A stretch of 64,000 bases of DNA from Prinia subflava (lineage: Eukaryota > Chordata > Aves > Passeriformes > Cisticolidae): NCBI RefSeq assembly GCF_021018805.1, contig NC_086250.1, forward strand, positions 62,311,322 to 62,375,321. Direction: 5' to 3'. The translations under genes were made by a program, and so were the position numbers. The notes beneath the pieces are model-generated. The model saw only the letters and a list, made by a program, of their open reading frames with translations, had not been told where the DNA came from and did no database searches. Positions 62,946-64,000 of the stretch are shown piece after piece (position 1 is the first letter of the stretch; every line of letters begins with the position of its first letter).

Positions 62946-64000
62946 CTATCAGGTGCTCTCCAATTTAATCCTCCTCACTAGCCTGCACAAACTGTGCCTT
63001 ACCACCCCCATCTTGAGACTGTTGAGGGATGAGGGAGCCCAGAGGGGCTGATCTATGGAGAAGGCATCTGAATCAGACTCTCTAGATGAACTGGCAGGTT
63101 TGATAGACACTCAGTAGACAACAGATACCCTGGCATCTCAAAAATCTACACTGCCACAAAAACAGATTCTTCAATGTCTAAATTCAGCATTGAGTTGAAG
63201 AATTTTAAAGAATGCTGACAGCAAGCAAATTTGTCAAACTGTCCTCAAGTTACCTCTGATTTAGTTAAGGCTCTTGCATTTAACTGAAAAATTTAGAAAA
63301 ATGGGTCTGGAGGGGTCTTCCTGGATGAAACTAGTCCCCTGTTGCCAGACACAACACAGCATGGTACACCTGATGAAATTTGATGTCTTCTTCACAGAAA
63401 CAACCACAAATCCCCATAATATTTCATATATTTAACTAGCCTGTTTTGCTTATTAAAGTCTGCTGATCATTACTTATTGTCATGTAATGTTAATTGACTC
63501 AGTGCCTGAATGTTTGATTAGAAGTTACATTTTGTTACCTACACATTTCAAAGCAAAACCCAGACCTATACTGTCATTATCTTTAGTTGGATTAGTAACT
63601 GGTGAAGAAATTTCTGAGCTTCAATATATTTTAATGACAGATTCTGTTTTACATTCCTCTCTACAATAATGTTGCAGAATTAAATCTGACACCCTGGGGA
63701 TTTTCCACTAGCATTAATTCTGAAAAAAGCTCCCAATTTTTTTTCATGCTTGAAGTGCTTGATCCAAACAGAATTTGTTTTATTGACATAACTAGTTTCA
63801 TCACAAATTGTCTTATACTTTCAAGCAATGTTACCAGCTCTATTTACCTCCTTTCTGAAGAACCTGTACTTTCACTTGACTCCAGTTATTGTTTCTGATG
63901 GGTTTTTGTTACCCCTAGATTCTCTGTGTCAACATCTTGCACTTGTACGTAAAGTTTGTCCATTTTCTTACCTATGTTCCCACTATTTGTATACAAACAC

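Larger units (their letters stand above)
59426..64000 (-). other. MAGI2 intron upstream of the PDZ2/PDZ3 exon (partial)
   Basis: This is the 3' end of the intron that splits PDZ2, with AG acceptor at 59427-59426. No upstream MAGI2 exon is visible to 64000. It contains the candidate exon at 61300-61453 and a minus-strand CR1 at about 62600-62945. The rest is AT-rich. Confidence 0.85.

Overview
This looks like vertebrate nuclear DNA, most likely from a bird. It is AT-rich, almost entirely intronic, and lacks bacterial features such as operons, Shine-Dalgarno sites, rRNA, tRNA or CRISPR. The avian assignment rests on the recognisable transposons: nearly all are CR1 retrotransposons, several ending in the ATTCTATGAT-type 3' terminus typical of birds, with no mammalian SINEs or L1. 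Turtles and crocodilians also carry CR1, so the assignment is strong but not proven. I did not identify the species.

One gene spans the window on the minus strand: MAGI2 (S-SCAM), the membrane-associated guanylate kinase with inverted domain order. Seven consecutive coding exons are present, 5' to 3': 59425-58790, 29889-29858, 25497-25308, 15190-15149, 9842-9751, 3786-3594 and 548-300. Their phases all match, giving 1434 nt (478 codons) of uninterrupted reading frame. In a six-PDZ numbering they encode the second half of PDZ2, all of PDZ3, a linker, all of PDZ4, a second linker and the start of PDZ5. The N-terminal part (PDZ1, guanylate kinase-like domain, WW domains, first half of PDZ2) lies beyond 64000. 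The rest of PDZ5 and PDZ6 lies beyond position 1. Introns are about 28.9, 4.4, 10.1, 5.3, 6.0 and 3.0 kb.

Six of the seven exons have GT donors. The 42-nt cassette exon at 15149-15190 has a GC donor (G|GCAAGT) and is in-frame skippable. The 32-nt microexon at 29858-29889 is not in-frame skippable.

Intron content is mostly unique AT-rich DNA. Exceptions are a large CR1 mosaic at about 36.54-39.25 kb (ORF1 with a GDSL-type esterase block, start of the ORF2 endonuclease, internal deletion, CR1 3' end, and a nested opposite-strand CR1), several short CR1 remnants, and microsatellites (AAT, ATCT, TA, a 21-bp tandem). A CpG-rich island lies at about 2.33-2.83 kb, and a candidate unrecognised exon at 61.30-61.45 kb. 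The last two are the best leads: each ends in a plausible donor whose phase matches the next MAGI2 exon, so each could mark an internal promoter or alternative first exon. I found no second protein-coding gene and no evidence of a novel multi-gene system.
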